NCBI GenBank assembly: GCA_045223915.1
Contig: JBGUZU010000040.1
Coordinates: forward strand, 62,001-126,000
Reading direction: 5' to 3'
Source: Ruminimicrobiellum sp045223915
Lineage (GTDB): Bacteria; Elusimicrobiota; Endomicrobiia; Endomicrobiales; Endomicrobiaceae
DNA: 64,000 nucleotides
How positions within the stretch are numbered: the stretch's first letter is position 1; each line of letters starts with the position of its first letter. A program made the position numbers and the translations under genes. Shown one piece after another: positions 16,426 through 26,017 of this stretch. The notes under the pieces were generated by a model. The model did no database searches and was not told the DNA's origin. It worked only from the letters and a program-made list of their open reading frames with translations.

Positions 16426-18204
16426 TCTTTTCTTAAATTTTGTATAGTAACTTCTTTTTGAATTGAATTTGTTCTTATGCGAATAGCCGTGTTTATTTCT
16501 GTTATTATTTTGATGTTTACTTGAATCCCCCAAAGTTTGGGTTATTACAAGTTTTTGTTTCATTCTTGCATTTCTGTCTTTTTCAACAAAAATATCATTT
16601 CCGTTCAAATCCTGTTCTGTATAATACATAAGAGTCGAAAAAGTAGATGGTGTCGGCGTAAAAACTTGAACCTGTTCAGGACGGAATTTTAAATTTTGAT
16701 TAATGAATAATAATAAATCGTCCATGTCATATAAACTGCAGCCGGGATGATCCACCATAAAATAACATGTTAAAAATTGATTTAACGGCTCATTTATTCT
16801 CTTAAATTCATTCATAAAATTTAAAAATACCGTTTGTTTTGGTTTTCCCATACTTTCCAAAACATTGTCAGATGTATGTTCCGGAGCAATTTTTAATTGT
16901 CCCGATATATTGTTATTTGAAATATATTCCAAATATTTTTTGCCGTTTTGCTTGTCTGCCATAATTAAATCATGTCTTATGCCGGAAGACACAAAAACTT
17001 TCTTTATTTTGTTGTTTTTTGCAACTTCGGATAATAAATCGATTTGTTTATCATGAGAAAAAATAATATTTTCACAAACTGTAGGATACAAACATCTTTT
17101 ATTTTTACAATTACCTGTAGTTCCGTGTACTTTGCATGCTATTTTATACATATTTCCAGTAGGACCGCCTATATCGGAAATATAACCTTTAAAATCAGGT
17201 TTTTGAACCAGTTTATTAATTTCTTTTATAATAGATTCTTTGCTTCTGGAAATCACGGATTTTCCCTGATGAACGGCTATTGCACAGAAATTACATTCTC
17301 CGCAACAACCTCTGTGTGATACTACGGAAAACTTTATGGTTTCCTGAGCTTTTACATTGCCCTGTTTTGCATAATAAGGATGAACTTCCCTTGTAAAATC
17401 CATATCATAAATTTTATCCAATTCTTCCTGTGTTAATTGCGGTTGCGGCGGGTTATGAATTAAATATCTCGTATCGTGCTTTTGATTTAAGCCTTTGGAA
17501 TTAACATATGCGGAATTTTCGTAGAAAGTTTTGAACATTTCCCTAAAAATGTTTTTATTTTGAACACAATCTTCAAATGAAGGTATATCAATGTATCCGT
17601 CACGCGGAGTTTTTGAAATATAACATAATCCTTTTATATCACGATAATCTTTATTATCCCTTAATGCATAAGAAAGGTCCAGCATTGTTTTTTCTGCCAT
17701 TCCGTAAGCCAAGATATCGGCTTTAGCATCAAAAATCAAAGACCTTCTTAATTTTTTATCTTTTATATCATAATGAACAGTTCTTCTTAAACTTGCTTCA
17801 ATTCCGCCCAAAACTATCGGTTTTGTATTTTTAAAGTATCTTCTTATAAGGTTTGTATAAACCATACAAGCTCTATCGGGACGACGATTATTTACTCCTC
17901 CCGGAGTTAAATCATCTTCATTTCTGAATTTTTCGGTAGCCGTGTAATTTGCAACCAAAGAATCCATTGCACCGGCACTTACTGCCCAGTATAAAGAAGG
18001 TTCCCCTAATCTTGCGATATCATCGCTATTTACATCAGGTTGGGCAATTATTGCAACTTTAAAGCCATGTATCGTTAACCAATTACCTATAACGGCGCTC
18101 CCGTTAAAAGGACTGTCAATATACACATCCCCGGATATAAGTATTATATCCGGCTTATCCCAATGTAATTTATTTATTTCTTCTTTAGTTGTAGGCAGAA
18201 ACAT
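16423..18204 (-). CDS. YgiQ family radical SAM protein
   Basis: 593 residues, usual family length 600-720. An N-terminal B12-binding-like domain contains DIILISGDVYIDSPFNG and IIAQPDVNSDDIARLGEP; the radical SAM cluster motif is CCGECNFCAI (CxxxCxxC) near 300, with ISDIGGPTGNMY after it. The C-terminal region has FTPTPSTFSTLMYYT. The family's reaction is not established. The last 35 residues are basic and rich in N, K and R. It is 3 bp downstream of the DUF486 gene, so the two are co-transcribed. Confidence 0.93.
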   Translation of the reverse strand: MFLPTTKEEINKLHWDKPDIILISGDVYIDSPFNGSAVIGNWLTIHGFKVAIIAQPDVNSDDIARLGEPSLYWAVSAGAMDSLVANYTATEKFRNEDDLTPGGVNNRRPDRACMVYTNLIRRYFKNTKPIVLGGIEASLRRTVHYDIKDKKLRRSLIFDAKADILAYGMAEKTMLDLSYALRDNKDYRDIKGLCYISKTPRDGYIDIPSFEDCVQNKNIFREMFKTFYENSAYVNSKGLNQKHDTRYLIHNPPQPQLTQEELDKIYDMDFTREVHPYYAKQGNVKAQETIKFSVVSHRGCCGECNFCAIAVHQGKSVISRSKESIIKEINKLVQKPDFKGYISDIGGPTGNMYKIACKVHGTTGNCKNKRCLYPTVCENIIFSHDKQIDLLSEVAKNNKIKKVFVSSGIRHDLIMADKQNGKKYLEYISNNNISGQLKIAPEHTSDNVLESMGKPKQTVFLNFMNEFKRINEPLNQFLTCYFMVDHPGCSLYDMDDLLLFINQNLKFRPEQVQVFTPTPSTFSTLMYYTEQDLNGNDIFVEKDRNARMKQKLVITQTLGDSSKHQNNNRNKHGYSHKNKFNSKRSYYTKFKKR

Positions 18205-18207
18205 TTA

Positions 18208-18537
18208 TCACCATTTATGAAATATAAAAAATACGGCAAGAACTATAAAAGCAAAACCGACAATATAATTCCATTTCATAGATTCATGTAAATATAAAAC
18301 GGAAAAAAAAGAAAACACGACCAACGAAATAACTTCTTGTATTGTTTTCAATTGTGCGGCATTAAACTGTCCGTATCCTATTCTGTTGGCAGGAACCATA
18401 AAACAATACTCAAGCAAAGCAATCGCCCAACAAATAAGAATTAACTTCCACATTTTTATATTGTTGAACTTCAAATGCCAATACCATGCGAAAGTCATAA
18501 AAATATTTGAAAAACCCAATAAAATAATTGTTTTCAT
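18208..18537 (-). CDS. DMT family small membrane protein (DUF486)
   Basis: 109 residues, four hydrophobic helices. It has the family signatures FAWYWHLKF, LLEYCFMVPANRIGY near 42-56 and QLKTIQEVISLVVFSFFSVLYL. DUF486 proteins look like half-size drug/metabolite transporters; transport activity is unproved. It lies in the inner membrane and precedes ygiQ by 3 bp. Confidence 0.92.
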   Translation of the reverse strand: MKTIILLGFSNIFMTFAWYWHLKFNNIKMWKLILICWAIALLEYCFMVPANRIGYGQFNAAQLKTIQEVISLVVFSFFSVLYLHESMKWNYIVGFAFIVLAVFFIFHKW

Positions 18538-18576
18538 ATCTGTACAATGATTTAAATTTAAGAATTGAAATTTTTT

Positions 18577-18666
18577 TGGCGGAGAGAGAGGGATTCGAAC
18601 CCCCGGTAAGGAAACCCTACGCTAGTTTTCAAGACTAGTGCCATAAACCAACTCGGCCATCTCTCC
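18577..18666 (-). tRNA. tRNA-Ser (anticodon TGA)
   Basis: Class II tRNA with a long variable arm. Acceptor GGAGAGA/TCTCTCC, anticodon stem ACTAG/CTAGC-type around CTTGAAA (anticodon TGA, reads UCN), T arm GGGGGTTCGAATCCCCC-like. Discriminator G and, unlike tRNA-Arg above, CCA is encoded at 18579-18577. Confidence 0.95.
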
Positions 18667-18709
18667 ATATACTATAAATAATGGAAATCATTATACATTT
18701 TTTTTGAAT

Positions 18710-18738
18710 TTGTATCAAGCATTTTTATTTTATAAAAT
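18710..18738 (+). promoter_or_regulatory. Promoter of the TPR gene, possibly leaderless
   Basis: TTGTAT (18710-18715), a 17-bp spacer and TAAAAT (18733-18738). The start codon follows 6 nt after the -10 box, so the transcript would begin at or near ATG 18745. Confidence 0.4.
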
Positions 18739-18744
18739 TAGGTT

Positions 18745-19713
18745 ATGTTGATAAAAAGAAATTTTATTTTTAGCCTGATTATAACCGTTATTTTTATATC
18801 TTTCAGTATTGTATATTATAATCATCAAAACAAGAAATATACGATAGACGGGTTTATTCATAAAGCCTCTCATTGTTTCAAAAACGAAGATTATCTGCAA
18901 GCCATAAGGTACTATAAAAAAATTATTTCAATGGGTACAACCGATGAAAAAGTCTATATAAATGCAACAAATGCTTTAATTCGGACGGGATATTATGAAA
19001 AAGCAATTGAACTTTTATCAAGAATGGAAAGAGAATTACCCCCATCCTGTGAAATGTATTATTTGCTTGCGTACTCACACTACTTAAAAATATTAAACAA
19101 CAATGAAAAAAAAGATTTTAGAATTCCTATAGAATATTTGAAAAAGAGTCTCGATTTGGATTCCAGAAATAAAGCATCTTACAAACTGCTCGGATCGATA
19201 TACGAGAGAAAAAGACAGTATGAATATGCGAGACAATGGTATAAAAAAGCTTCTATGGAAGATATAGATAATGCAGGTGAGTTTTACGGATTTATAGCAA
19301 ACACATATTTCAAGCAAAGAAGATTTGAAGAAGCTATAAATTACTATGAAAAAGCTCTGAAAGAAAACAAAAATTACATATCGGCATATTATAACATTGC
19401 GGAGATATATAAAGAAGAAAGTAATTTTGCAAAATCCGAAGAATATTATAAAAAAGCAATAGAGATAAGTCCGGATTATATTTATCCTTACTATCAAATA
19501 GGTAATTTATATTTTGAAAATAACGAATACGACACCGCTATCGATTGGTATAAAAAAGCTTTGGACATAGAACCTAATGAACAAAATGTTAATTTCTTTA
19601 TTGGAATTGCTTATAAAAGAATTAATGAACAGAAAAAAGCGGAAGAACATTTGAAAATTGCGGCTTATTCCGGAAACGATGATGCTTTAGAAGAATTAAA
19701 AGGAGTGTTATAA
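18745..19713 (+). CDS. Membrane-anchored TPR protein
   Basis: 322 residues. One N-terminal membrane helix (about 6-24, FIFSLIITVIFISFSIVYY) then at least six tetratricopeptide repeats: EDYLQAIRYYKKII, GYYEKAIELLSRM, RQYEYARQWYKKA, RRFEEAINYYEKAL, SNFAKSEEYYKKAI and NEYDTAIDWYKKAL, ending with KKAEEHLKIAA. The repeats should face the periplasm if the helix is a signal anchor. TPRs bind partner proteins; no specific function can be read. It is 10 bp upstream of a small membrane protein gene, likely co-transcribed. Confidence 0.85.
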   Translation: MLIKRNFIFSLIITVIFISFSIVYYNHQNKKYTIDGFIHKASHCFKNEDYLQAIRYYKKIISMGTTDEKVYINATNALIRTGYYEKAIELLSRMERELPPSCEMYYLLAYSHYLKILNNNEKKDFRIPIEYLKKSLDLDSRNKASYKLLGSIYERKRQYEYARQWYKKASMEDIDNAGEFYGFIANTYFKQRRFEEAINYYEKALKENKNYISAYYNIAEIYKEESNFAKSEEYYKKAIEISPDYIYPYYQIGNLYFENNEYDTAIDWYKKALDIEPNEQNVNFFIGIAYKRINEQKKAEEHLKIAAYSGNDDALEELKGVL

Positions 19714-19723
19714 ATTAACAGCT

Positions 19724-20032
19724 ATGTTTTATAAACATAAATATTTATTTTTCATAATTCAATTTATTTTTTGTTCGATTTTAGCTTATTTCATAAACCA
19801 ACAAATTATTTTGGTCGGTTTATTGAAAAATCTTTTTGTCGACTCGCTGATAATATATTTATTACTTATTTTTATATCATCGTTTTTATCGAAAATAATA
19901 ACACAAATTTATATTTTATCTATGAAAATGATTAGAGCTAAATTTTACAGAAGATTCTTTTATTGGTTTTGTTTTACGATTCTATGTTATACGGCAACTT
20001 TTATAATATTTGCCATTTCTATTGAATACTAA
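19724..20032 (+). CDS. Small membrane protein, unknown
   Basis: 102 residues, three predicted membrane helices (about 8-28, 40-65, 80-98) with an intervening basic segment KMIRAKFYRRFF. No family recognised. It probably shares a transcript with the TPR gene, and its 3' end overlaps the convergent gene by 14 bp. Confidence 0.55.
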   Translation: MFYKHKYLFFIIQFIFCSILAYFINQQIILVGLLKNLFVDSLIIYLLLIFISSFLSKIITQIYILSMKMIRAKFYRRFFYWFCFTILCYTATFIIFAISIEY

Positions 20033-20492
20033 ATCTTTTCTTAAGATTAAAAGTTATTGATAATATTATTACTTTATAAAAGATATCACACATTGCAAAA
20101 AACAAAACATTGATAACAATTATGCTTTTTATTCCGAAAAGCAATACAAACACAACCAACATCAATTCTATAAAGCTGCCGAGTTTGGAAAAATTTAAAA
20201 TAAAAGCTTTATTGTATTTCTTATAAAAGAAAAAGGCGATTATATATATAATTATTATCAGAATACTTAAAAAGAGTACAACGGGAATAAGTTCTTTAAT
20301 TATTATTTTATTGTTCACGAATATTAATAAAGATAAAAACATTAAAAAAAGTCTATCCAGACAAAGAACGACAAAGTTATTTCTATAATAATTTAAACTT
20401 AAAACTACTATATAAAAAAGCAAAATCCATAAAAGATATTCATCAAATACAGTTATTTGATTAAACAAAAGACTTACAAGAAAGCAAGGCAC
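20019..20492 (-). CDS. Integral membrane protein, unknown
   Basis: 157 residues, five or six hydrophobic helices separated by short basic loops (YYRNN, FYKKYNK, NLKKRF). I recognise no motif. The ORF start is uncertain since upstream sequence has no clear ribosome site. It is convergent with, and overlaps, the small membrane gene by 14 bp, and divergent from rseP. Confidence 0.5.
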   Translation of the reverse strand: MPCFLVSLLFNQITVFDEYLLWILLFYIVVLSLNYYRNNFVVLCLDRLFLMFLSLLIFVNNKIIIKELIPVVLFLSILIIIIYIIAFFFYKKYNKAFILNFSKLGSFIELMLVVFVLLFGIKSIIVINVLFFAMCDIFYKVIILSITFNLKKRFSIQ

Positions 20493-20613
20493 AAGCCATA
20501 TTGTTAAACTTTTTTTTAACAGTATAAAAAGATTATTAATTTTATTTTCTCCGGTATTTATTTGTCAAACCAAAAATGATATAATTTCTTCAACTTAATG
20601 ATATTTTTTTTTG

Positions 20614-20653
20614 CAAGATTTATCAACATAAATCTTGTGTTATTGTTTTTTTT
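20614..20653 (+). promoter_or_regulatory. Leader hairpin upstream of rseP
   Basis: A perfect 10-bp stem CAAGATTTAT/ATAAATCTTG with tetraloop CAAC lies between a TATAAT (20580-20585) and the rseP start; a T8 run follows 8 nt later. It may be an attenuator, or the terminator of something short. Confidence 0.45.
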
Positions 20654-20682
20654 ATTTTAAATATAATTAAAGGAGTAATATA

Positions 20683-21738
20683 ATGATAAGTTTTATTCTT
20701 CAAGTTCTTGCGGTTATTTTCGGCTTGGGCTTTTTGGTCTTTATACATGAGCTCGGCCATTTTTCGGTTGCTAAGTTCTACAAGGTTAAAGTATTAAAAT
20801 TTACTTTGGGTTTCGGTAGAGAAATATGGGGTTTTACGAAAGGCGAAACCAGATATTCCGTTTGTCTATTTCCTTTGGGCGGAATGGTTGCTATGGCAGG
20901 AGAAAATCCCGACGAAGCAAAAGGTGAAAAAGATGAATTCTTATCTTTACCTTTCTACAAAAAGATTATGATAATATTTGCCGGGCCTCTCATGAACTAT
21001 ATTCTCGCGGTGGTTATGTTTGCTTTCATCTTTAATTTGTGGGGAGTGGCAGCAATATCGGACAAATCTTATGTGGGAGCCTTAGCTGAATCCGGCTGTG
21101 CAAAAGCAGCAGGTTTGGAAACTAACGATAAAATAACTTATATTGACGGTGTAGAAATAAATGATTGGGTAGCTTTAATAGAAAATATAAAAGACAAAGC
21201 CGAAAAAGAAATAAATTTAAAAGTTTTAAGAGATGATAAAGAGTTGGAATTTAATTTTGTATTGGATAAAAACCCTACAACCGGAGCAGGTATGTTAGGT
21301 ATCCAACCTCTTATCACAAAAGAAAAGCTCCCATTCTTAAAAACAATTTCTTTTGCAGGTTACACGGTAGTATATCAAACGACTTTTACTTTGCAATACT
21401 TATGGGATAAATTAATAAAATGGGAAAAGCCTGAAGTTGCAGGGCCGATAGGGGTTATACAATTTATGGCAAATTCTGCAAAATCGGGTTTTGAGAGTTA
21501 TATAAGGTTGTTGGCTGTTATTTCCGTTGCTCTCGGATTATTTAATTTGCTTCCTATTCCTATGGTTGACGGAGGAATGATAGTTTTATTCTTGTTGGAA
21601 GGAATTATAAGAAAGAGAATCAGCACGAAAGTAATTTCAATATACAATTATATCGGTTTAGGATTAATATTATTAATATTCCTGTTTGCTACATACAGTG
21701 ATTTAATAAGATTAGGGTTAGGCAAAATATTTAAATAA
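20683..21738 (+). CDS. rseP: Site-2 zinc metalloprotease RseP
   Basis: 351-residue inner-membrane protease that cuts membrane-anchored substrates, typically anti-sigma factors and remnant signal peptides. HELGH at His22-Glu23-His26, a single PDZ domain near 115-195 (AAGLETNDKITYIDGVEI), and the third zinc site NLLPIPMVDGG near 289-299, where the usual LDGG is VDGG. E. coli RseP has two PDZ domains; this has one, as in Firmicutes and Elusimicrobia-like homologues. It leads rseP-ispG-greA, with 11 and 19 bp gaps. A possible substrate is the anti-sigma protein at 27823. Confidence 0.95.
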   Translation: MISFILQVLAVIFGLGFLVFIHELGHFSVAKFYKVKVLKFTLGFGREIWGFTKGETRYSVCLFPLGGMVAMAGENPDEAKGEKDEFLSLPFYKKIMIIFAGPLMNYILAVVMFAFIFNLWGVAAISDKSYVGALAESGCAKAAGLETNDKITYIDGVEINDWVALIENIKDKAEKEINLKVLRDDKELEFNFVLDKNPTTGAGMLGIQPLITKEKLPFLKTISFAGYTVVYQTTFTLQYLWDKLIKWEKPEVAGPIGVIQFMANSAKSGFESYIRLLAVISVALGLFNLLPIPMVDGGMIVLFLLEGIIRKRISTKVISIYNYIGLGLILLIFLFATYSDLIRLGLGKIFK

Positions 21739-21749
21739 AAGGTATTAAA

Positions 21750-22820
21750 ATGTTCACAAGAAAAGACACTAAAGTAATAAATGTCGGCGGTGTAAAGATA
21801 GGCGGAGGAAACCCTATTGCTATTCAATCTATGACAAATACAAACACGAGAGATTGGAAAGCAACGGTAAAGCAAATAAAAGAGTTGCAAGATGCCGGTT
21901 GCGAGATAATAAGAGTTTCCGTTCCGGATATGGAATGTGCAAAGAATATAAAACTTATAAAGAAAAATATTAAAATTCCGTTAGTTGCCGATATTCATTT
22001 TGATCACAGACTTGCAATAGAATCCATAAAGCAAGGTGTGGATAAACTCAGAATAAATCCCGGTAATATCGGTTCTAAAGAAAAAGTTATGGAACTTGTA
22101 AAAGAAGCAAAAAAAGCCCGTATCCCAATAAGAATAGGTGTTAATGCGGGCTCCTTAAAAGAAGTTCATAATTTTTCGACGGTAAAAGATAAAGCAAAAG
22201 CACTTGTAAAAGCAGCAATAGAACACGTAAAAATATTGGAGGATTGTAATTTTGACGATATTGCGGTATCTCTTAAAGCTTCCGATGTGGAAACAACAAT
22301 CGAAGCATACAAACTTTTTGCATCAAAGAGAAACTATCCTACACATTTGGGAATTACAGAAGCGGGTTCTGTTTTCAGAGGAACGATAAAATCGTCCGTA
22401 GGCTTAGGTATTATGCTTGCTCAAGGTTTGGGAGATACAATAAGAGTTTCTCTTACGGCAAATCCTATTGAAGAAGTCAGGGTTGCTTATCAAATATTGC
22501 AATCTTTAGGATTAAGATCGACAGGTGTTGAAGTAATATCTTGTCCGACTTGTTCGAGAACAAAAGTTAATTTAATAAAAATTGTTGACGAACTTGAAGC
22601 TGAATTATCAAAAGTTCACAACAAAAACACAAAGAAAAATATTAAAATTGCCGTTATGGGATGTGTTGTAAACGGTCCGGGAGAAGCAAAAGAAGCAGAT
22701 TTCGGAATAGCCGGCGGAATAGGCGAAGGTATTCTATTTCAAAAAGGCAAAATAATTTGCAAAGTCCCCGAAGACAAGTGGGTAAAAAAACTTTTATCAA
22801 TGTATAAAAAGTCAATTTAA
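21750..22820 (+). CDS. ispG: 4-hydroxy-3-methylbut-2-enyl diphosphate synthase
   Basis: 356-residue iron-sulfur enzyme of the MEP pathway, converting MEcPP to HMBPP. TIM-barrel motifs AIQSMTNTNTRDW, LVADIHFDHRLA, RINPGNIGSK and IRIGVNAGSL; the 4Fe-4S cysteines are in ISCPTCSRT and MGCVVNGPGEAKEADFG. The length fits the two-domain bacterial form. Upstream rseP and downstream greA are on the same transcript. dxr, which often adjoins rseP-ispG, is 8.6 kb away here. Confidence 0.97.
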   Translation: MFTRKDTKVINVGGVKIGGGNPIAIQSMTNTNTRDWKATVKQIKELQDAGCEIIRVSVPDMECAKNIKLIKKNIKIPLVADIHFDHRLAIESIKQGVDKLRINPGNIGSKEKVMELVKEAKKARIPIRIGVNAGSLKEVHNFSTVKDKAKALVKAAIEHVKILEDCNFDDIAVSLKASDVETTIEAYKLFASKRNYPTHLGITEAGSVFRGTIKSSVGLGIMLAQGLGDTIRVSLTANPIEEVRVAYQILQSLGLRSTGVEVISCPTCSRTKVNLIKIVDELEAELSKVHNKNTKKNIKIAVMGCVVNGPGEAKEADFGIAGGIGEGILFQKGKIICKVPEDKWVKKLLSMYKKSI

Positions 22821-22839
22821 TTATATCAGGAGAAAAAAA

Positions 22840-23304
22840 ATGGGTGAAATTTATTTAACCAGAGAAGGAAGAAATAAATTAATTGAAGAAATAGACAGAT
22901 TGCAAAAAAGAAAACCGCAGATTCAAGATGAAATTGCAAGAGCAAGAGAACACGGAGATTTGAGAGAAAATGCGGAATATCATGCTGCAAAAGAAGCATT
23001 AACAAATCTTATGCAGAGAATTGCGGAAATAGATTCAAAACTTTCAAGAGCAAAAATAATTGAAGAATTAAATATCGATCCGAATAAAGTATTCATTGGA
23101 GTTACCGTAACATTAAAAGATGAAGACGGAGACGAATATGAATATTCCATCGTAGATGAAGAAGAAGCAAACCCCGATGAAATGAAAATTTCTATCGGTT
23201 CCCCTCTTGCTCAGGGATTATTGGGACATGGTGCCGGAGACAAAGTTGATGTGGAACTTCCTGCGGGAACCATGAAATTTGAGATAGTAAAAATCACGAG
23301 ATAA
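22840..23304 (+). CDS. greA: Transcription elongation factor GreA
   Basis: 154 residues, usual length. The N-terminal coiled coil with the tip DLRENAEYHAAKEAL (acidic residues that coordinate the catalytic Mg in RNA polymerase) and the C-terminal FKBP-like domain with ISIGSPLAQGLLGHGAGDKVDV are both intact. It rescues backtracked RNA polymerase by stimulating transcript cleavage. AGGAG precedes ATG; the stop is 4 bp from a repeat element. Confidence 0.97.
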   Translation: MGEIYLTREGRNKLIEEIDRLQKRKPQIQDEIARAREHGDLRENAEYHAAKEALTNLMQRIAEIDSKLSRAKIIEELNIDPNKVFIGVTVTLKDEDGDEYEYSIVDEEEANPDEMKISIGSPLAQGLLGHGAGDKVDVELPAGTMKFEIVKITR

Positions 23305-23307
23305 TCC

Positions 23308-23442
23308 GGATGTACGGAAGGATAGAAGAAAAGAAGTATAGAAACTGCTATTGAAAAGGAATATATAAAAAATCACAGAGTGATTTTAATCTATACATCC
23401 ATACATCTATACCTCAACAAAAAAAGCACGAAGTGCTTTTTT
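23308..23442. repeat. Octamer inverted-arm element, site 3, with terminal palindrome
   Basis: Left arm 23309-23345: four units starting GATGTACG and ending GAAAC. Core has AATCAC-AGA-GTGATT at 23371-23385. Right arm 23392-23415: three units inverted, ending ATACCTCAAC. A palindrome with triloop GAA at 23419-23442 (stem AAAAGCAC/GTGCTTTT) has T/A runs on both sides and looks like the shared terminator of greA and recN. Confidence 0.85.
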
Positions 23443-23443
23443 G

Positions 23444-25099
23444 TTATTTGTCGTTAAGGAGTTCTTCGGCATGTTTTATGGCATGTTCCGTTACTTTTTC
23501 ACCGGAAATAATTTTAGCTATTTCTTCTACTCTTTCTTTAGCACTTAAAGCCTTGGCTTTCGTTATATTTCGGCCTTTTTCCGATTCTTTGTATATTTTT
23601 ATATGGTTGTCCGCATTTGATGCAATTTGGGCCAAATGCGATATTGATATAATTTGTCTCTGATTTGAAAGGCTTTTTAATTTTTTACCTATTTTTTCAC
23701 CTGTTTTTCCGCTTGTTCCGGTATCGATTTCATCGAAAATAACGGTATCGACATTATAGTGATTCGATACTGTAGTAGACAAAGCCAACATTACTCTGGA
23801 TATTTCACCGCCGGAAGCGACAAGAGATAAAGGATAAAGTTTTTCCCCTTTGTTTGCACTGAACATAAAATCCAAATCGTCAAAACCGGTTCTTGTTATT
23901 TCACCTTTTTTTATATCAATTTCAAACTGAGAATTTTTCATATTTAAATCTTCAAGTTCCGATATTATATTCTTTGATATAACTTTTGATACTTTTTTCC
24001 TTTTATCGGAAATTTGTTCACATAAACTTATAATTTCCTTTAATATGAAATTTATTTCCTTTTGCAATTTATCCATATTTACTTCATAGTTTTCAAGACT
24101 TTTAACTTTATCTTCCAAAAGTTTACCGTAGTCGATAATTTCTTGTATTGTTTTACCGTATTTCGATTTCAATCTCTTTATTAATTGTTGCCTTTCCAAC
24201 ATATTATCCAAAGTTTCGGGTGTAATATCCGTACTGTCGGACAAATCTTCAATTTCTCTGTAAATATCATCTATTTGACTCATTGACGAGGCTAAATTTT
24301 TAGAAATATTTTCAATATTTATTCCGTATTTTTCCAACAAGGCAACTTGTTTATTTATTATGGAAAGGTTATCCGTAACAGAATGTTCCTGTTTATATAA
24401 TATCGACAACATTTCACCTGTAACCGTTTTTATTTTCTCGGCATTTTTTAATTTGGGAAGTTCCTGCTCTATTTTTTCTTCTTCGTCAGATATTAAATTT
24501 GCTTTATTTATTTCGTTTATTTGATATTTATACAAATCCAATAATCTTTCTCTGTCCGTATTTGCTTTTTCTATTTCTTCTTTTTGCTTTTTTAATTTCT
24601 CGTATTCATCATATTTAGTCGAAAGTTTTGCTAATAAAGAATCATTCTTTGCTATACCGTCTACTATCTGTTTTTGATAATTTTGTTCAAACAACATATT
24701 ACTTTTATGTTGAGCATAAAAGTCAACCAAATATTTTCCCATATTTGAAAGAGTATTTATACTTACGGAAATATCGTTAATAAAGGCTTTACTTTTTCCG
24801 GAAGAATCAATTTGTCTTCTTATTATAATGTCATCTTCGCAATCTATTGATAATTCCGAAAGAATATTTTTAACGGCAGCGTTTTTTGAAATATTAAATT
24901 CCGCAGAAATCGTGCATGAAGAAGTCCCCGTCCTTATTATGCTTGTGCTTGCTCTTGCACCCAACAACAAATCTATTGAATCTATAATTATTGATTTTCC
25001 GGCACCGGTTTCTCCGGTTATAACGGTAAGTCCTTTTTTAAAATCTATTGTTATATTTTCTATTAGAGCATAGTTTTTAATAGATAATGCGGTAATCAC
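23444..25099 (-). CDS. recN: DNA repair protein RecN
   Basis: 551-residue SMC-like ATPase acting early in double-strand break repair. Walker A ITGETGAGKS at about 27-36 with LLLGARAS after it; a long coiled coil from about 150 to 370; the signature LVASGGEISRVMLAL near 425; Walker B and following VIFDEIDTGTSG; ISHLAQIAS near 500. The start codon is GTG at 25099; its ribosome site GGGGAG lies within the last codons of nadK, 6 bp upstream, so translation is coupled. Confidence 0.96.
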   Translation of the reverse strand: MITALSIKNYALIENITIDFKKGLTVITGETGAGKSIIIDSIDLLLGARASTSIIRTGTSSCTISAEFNISKNAAVKNILSELSIDCEDDIIIRRQIDSSGKSKAFINDISVSINTLSNMGKYLVDFYAQHKSNMLFEQNYQKQIVDGIAKNDSLLAKLSTKYDEYEKLKKQKEEIEKANTDRERLLDLYKYQINEINKANLISDEEEKIEQELPKLKNAEKIKTVTGEMLSILYKQEHSVTDNLSIINKQVALLEKYGINIENISKNLASSMSQIDDIYREIEDLSDSTDITPETLDNMLERQQLIKRLKSKYGKTIQEIIDYGKLLEDKVKSLENYEVNMDKLQKEINFILKEIISLCEQISDKRKKVSKVISKNIISELEDLNMKNSQFEIDIKKGEITRTGFDDLDFMFSANKGEKLYPLSLVASGGEISRVMLALSTTVSNHYNVDTVIFDEIDTGTSGKTGEKIGKKLKSLSNQRQIISISHLAQIASNADNHIKIYKESEKGRNITKAKALSAKERVEEIAKIISGEKVTEHAIKHAEELLNDK

Positions 25100-25105
25100 T
25101 TAAAA

Positions 25106-25921
25106 CTACACTCCCCATTTTAATTTCGTTTTTAATGTATCAAAATAAGAGTAATTTCTGTCTCTTATAAGTTTTGCTTTTTTTGAAAACATTTTTATTT
25201 TCACTTTTTTATTTTTATCTAAAATATAACTTTCCTGTCCGTCCACAGAAACAACTAAATCCGATTTTTTGTTATCATCGGTGGAAGTAAATTCCAAAAC
25301 ATTATTACAATCCAAAATCATAGGTCTGTGTGTTAATGTGTGCGGAGATATCGGAGATACGATAAACAAAGATAATGTAGGATAAATTATAGGTCCGGAA
25401 AGAGCTAACGAATATGCCGTAGACCCCGTAGGTGTAGCTATCACTATACCGTCACCTTTATAACTCGACAAAAACTTTTTATTGATAAAAGAATCTATGG
25501 AAGTAAGTCTTCCGTTATATATTGACCTTATAACACAATCATTTAGTGCAGTTGTTTTTACCGTTCCGTTTTTTGTCGCAATTTCAATATCCAACATCAT
25601 TCTTTCTTCGTATTCGATACCGTTACTTAAAATATTTTCCAATGAATTAAAAACGTTTTTGATATCGGTATCGGTTAAAAATCCCAAAGTCCCCATATTT
25701 ACACCCATAACCGGTATAGAATATTTTGAAACAAGTCTGCTTATTCTTAACATTGTTCCGTCACCGCCGAGAGAAATTATAAAATCAACTTTCGGATTTT
25801 TATTAAGTTTATAAGAAATATTTTTAACCTTTATATTCTTGTCTTTTAACCAATCGGAAATTTTAGCACAATATTGTTGTGCGTTAGGTTTTAAATGGTT
25901 GTATATAATTCCTATTATCAT
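25106..25921 (-). CDS. nadK: NAD kinase
   Basis: 271 residues, phosphorylates NAD to NADP. SLGGDGTMLRISR near 49-61 carries the GGDGT motif, with GVNMGTLGFLTD following; TALNDCVIR and YKGDGIVIATPTGSTAYSLALSGPI are the substrate site; SVDGQ near the end. The order nadK-recN is common across bacteria. It is divergent from paaK across 96 bp. Confidence 0.96.
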   Translation of the reverse strand: MIIGIIYNHLKPNAQQYCAKISDWLKDKNIKVKNISYKLNKNPKVDFIISLGGDGTMLRISRLVSKYSIPVMGVNMGTLGFLTDTDIKNVFNSLENILSNGIEYEERMMLDIEIATKNGTVKTTALNDCVIRSIYNGRLTSIDSFINKKFLSSYKGDGIVIATPTGSTAYSLALSGPIIYPTLSLFIVSPISPHTLTHRPMILDCNNVLEFTSTDDNKKSDLVVSVDGQESYILDKNKKVKIKMFSKKAKLIRDRNYSYFDTLKTKLKWGV

Positions 25922-26017
25922 TTTATTTATGCCTTTTTTAATTTAAATGTGCTATAATTGATTATTATATTAAAATTGTATTTTTTTTAAAATATTTACT
26001 ACAGGAGAGATTATAAA